Below are positions 15,556-17,357 of a stretch of 17,357 bases of DNA, in pieces. The notes beneath the pieces are model-generated. The model saw only the letters and a list, made by a program, of their open reading frames with translations, was not told where the DNA came from and did no database searches. This stretch comes from Moraxellaceae bacterium. GTDB lineage: Bacteria > Pseudomonadota > Gammaproteobacteria > Pseudomonadales > Ketobacteraceae. The stretch is from assembly GCA_002402125.1 (NCBI GenBank), contig NVVG01000010.1, positions 11,312 to 28,668 of the forward strand, read 5' to 3'. The position numbers and the translations under genes were made by a program. Numbering within the stretch: the first letter of the stretch is position 1; each line of letters begins with the position of its first letter.

Positions 15556-17357
15556 ATGACTGAGCATAAAATCCCACAGCAAAATCACAGAGACAACCTG
15601 CGCAAAGGCCTACAAAAAAAACTACAGCTTTGCATTTTCCTAACTAGCTACCTTTTAATATCTCCCGCTGCGGCATTCCATGAGATAGAGCAAACACTGT
15701 TTGACATGTCCCTTAGCGATCTACTTGATATAAAAGTCACCACCCCATCAAAATTCGCCCAACCATTAAATGAAACACCCGCTGTCATCACCACCTTTTC
15801 CAAAGAAGAAATCGCCCTCTTTGGCGGTCGCGACCTCGGTGAAGTATTATCTCGCATGCCAGGTTTAGAAGAATTTGCATCACTGATCAACGGTCGCAAT
15901 GTCGTCACCATCCGCGCCGACCAGATCAGCACCAACAACAACCATGTGTTATTTCTATTGGACGGCGTACCGTTAAATCGAGAAAGTTATACGGGTGGCA
16001 TTTGGAATGAAGCCATGATATTAAGCATCCCGCTCAATATCATCCACCAACTCGAAGTTATTCGTGGTCCTGGCTCGGTATTATATGGCACCAATGCCTT
16101 TGCCGGCGTAGTGAATATTATCACGCAAACTTCCCATGAGCTGACAGACAGCGTCACGGTTGGTACCGGCAGTTTCAACACTAAGAAGGTAGCCATAGAA
16201 TTCACTGGCGAAATAAATGAATGGTTCTGGACCAGCGCATTACGTTTTAGTCAAACCGACGGCTGGCCCTTTACTAGCAAAGATAGTGCTGGCGACACAT
16301 TCAAAGATCATGCTTACAGTCAATCTCCAGGCATAATTGCGACATTAAAAAAACACGGCTTTAGCGCTAGCCTATTTTTGGGAGAAGCAGAGCAATTTAC
16401 CATTAGAGGGTCCGCCGACTTGCCTGAAGCCGGCAGAACAGACAACGAAAAATACATGCTAGATTTGGCCTACATGCTCCCCTTAAGTGATCGGTGGATG
16501 TTAACAACCCATTTATCCCATGTTGGCGGTAGGACAAAACACAAGGTAGCAAGCCCAACTCCCGGGCAACTCTTAACTATCAACTATGAAACAGACGACT
16601 CGAGATTTGAGGTCAGCTCCAGAGCAGAATTGAATGACCACAGCAGCCTGCTTGTCGGTGCCACCATTGACCATTTCTCAGGCAGAACTCCGCCTCCCTT
16701 GGTCATCGTACCCGATTGGAGCAATTACTTAATGGGGCTATATGGGCAATATGAGATCAAAATCGACGACACAAAATTCATCTTAGGCGGGCAGCTTAAC
16801 AAACCCAAAGAAAACCCCAGCAAATTCGTCCCTCGAATGGGTGTCATCCATCACCTCAACGATAACAGCGGGGTGAAATTATTGTACGGACAGGCATTCA
16901 GATCCCCTTACGTGGTAGAACGCGAGATCAACGTTAGCATACCCAACCTAACCCTGAAGGGAGACAAAAACCTTAAGCCAGAACTGGTTACTACCTGGGA
17001 TCTACAATATTTCTATTCTGATACAGAGCTCTCATACACGGCAACGGTATTTCGCAACGAACAAAAAGACCTGATCGTTCGATCACCCACCGGCGCTACC
17101 TCCTTTGTCTTTGCCAATAAAGGTGAATTGGTCATTCAAGGCATAGAACTAGAGAGTAAATATAAAATAGGCCATTGGTATTTTACCGGTAGCTTTACGG
17201 CTCAAAACAACGAAGACGGCAATAACCTTAAGGACTTCACCTTACAACCTCGTCACATCATTAAGCTCGGCATTGGATATACCGCAGGTGACTGGTCCGT
17301 TGGGGTGTTTGATAGCTACCTGGCCAAATACCAGGAAAACGATCACAACATTCCTCA
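15556..17357 (+). CDS. TonB-dependent outer-membrane receptor (3' end outside window)
   Basis: 600 residues are visible from the ATG at 15556; the frame is open to the window edge. A long signal peptide (basic residues to 22, hydrophobic core, cleavage probably after the AAA at 38-40) precedes a segment with the MSLSDLLDIKVTTPSK motif (51-66), common before the plug in one group of TonB receptors. The plug (about 66-190) shows TPAVITTFSKEEI, LGEVLSRMPGLEEF, VLFLLDGVPLN and LEVIRGPGSVLYGTNAFAGVVNIIT. The rest is barrel, with RSPYVVERE and LKPELVTTWDLQY as typical late elements; the last strands lie outside the window. It should import a scarce ligand (siderophore, vitamin, sugar or other) using TonB energy. 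The ligand is not evident. The gene is divergent from the CHASE3 kinase. Only a weak ribosome-binding site (GGA, 10 bases before the ATG) is visible. Confidence 0.92.
   Translation, partial: MTEHKIPQQNHRDNLRKGLQKKLQLCIFLTSYLLISPAAAFHEIEQTLFDMSLSDLLDIKVTTPSKFAQPLNETPAVITTFSKEEIALFGGRDLGEVLSRMPGLEEFASLINGRNVVTIRADQISTNNNHVLFLLDGVPLNRESYTGGIWNEAMILSIPLNIIHQLEVIRGPGSVLYGTNAFAGVVNIITQTSHELTDSVTVGTGSFNTKKVAIEFTGEINEWFWTSALRFSQTDGWPFTSKDSAGDTFKDHAYSQSPGIIATLKKHGFSASLFLGEAEQFTIRGSADLPEAGRTDNEKYMLDLAYMLPLSDRWMLTTHLSHVGGRTKHKVASPTPGQLLTINYETDDSRFEVSSRAELNDHSSLLVGATIDHFSGRTPPPLVIVPDWSNYLMGLYGQYEIKIDDTKFILGGQLNKPKENPSKFVPRMGVIHHLNDNSGVKLLYGQAFRSPYVVEREINVSIPNLTLKGDKNLKPELVTTWDLQYFYSDTELSYTATVFRNEQKDLIVRSPTGATSFVFANKGELVIQGIELESKYKIGHWYFTGSFTAQNNEDGNNLKDFTLQPRHIIKLGIGYTAGDWSVGVFDSYLAKYQENDHNIP

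Noticed and set aside
15648..16205. Two minus-strand ORFs opposite the TonB receptor
   Set aside because: They are antisense to the strongly conserved plug domain and lack start signals.

Overview
The window looks like chromosome from a Gram-negative, probably marine or aquatic gammaproteobacterium. The grounds are outer-membrane OmpA and TonB-receptor proteins, a lipoprotein with thrombospondin type 3 (TSP3) repeats, a PEP-CTERM surface protein, a LysR/pirin pair of gammaproteobacterial type, moderate GC, and a perfect CRP-type operator. The genus cannot be fixed from the sequence. No rRNA, tRNA, CRISPR array, complete insertion sequence or phage gene was seen.

Layout. (1) 1-2815, minus strand: an OmpA-family outer-membrane protein with its own TSP3 linker, followed 12 bp later by a large lipoprotein built from TSP3 calcium-binding repeats that runs off the left edge. 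A TGTGA-N6-TCACA site lies just upstream of the pair. (2) 3117-4084, minus: a secreted PEP-CTERM protein with a choice-of-anchor E-like body and an abnormal C-terminal tail, overlapped by a 57-codon ORF of doubtful status. (3) 4085-4822: a 561-bp gene-free stretch with an 18-bp inverted repeat, then a 58-codon acidic small protein. (4) 4879-8407: a DmdC-like acyl-CoA dehydrogenase divergent from a ScfR/RamB/PrpR-type regulator. The space between them holds clustered TTGCAA words resembling the operator of that regulator family. (5) 8434-10471: a pirin and a two-helix membrane protein (one operon), divergent from a LysR regulator whose start region has been tandemly duplicated as 13-bp units. 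(6) 10531-15228, minus: a 1565-residue hybrid histidine kinase whose periplasmic part holds six tandem CHASE3-like units. (7) 15556 to the right edge, plus: a TonB-dependent receptor, incomplete at its 3' end and divergent from the kinase.

How the genes may work together. Regions 1 and 2 make cell-surface and periplasmic material. Region 4 is a self-contained acyl-CoA metabolism switch: an enzyme and a regulator of a family that senses short-chain acyl-CoA. Region 5 is a common redox/cupin regulator pair. The kinase and receptor in regions 6-7 share a 327-bp intergenic region and could form an envelope sensing and uptake unit. The most unusual item is the kinase: six stacked sensor units, the fourth degenerate, between only two membrane helices, plus two unstable-looking simple repeats inside the gene (a C8 tract and a GCCGAA hexamer array).
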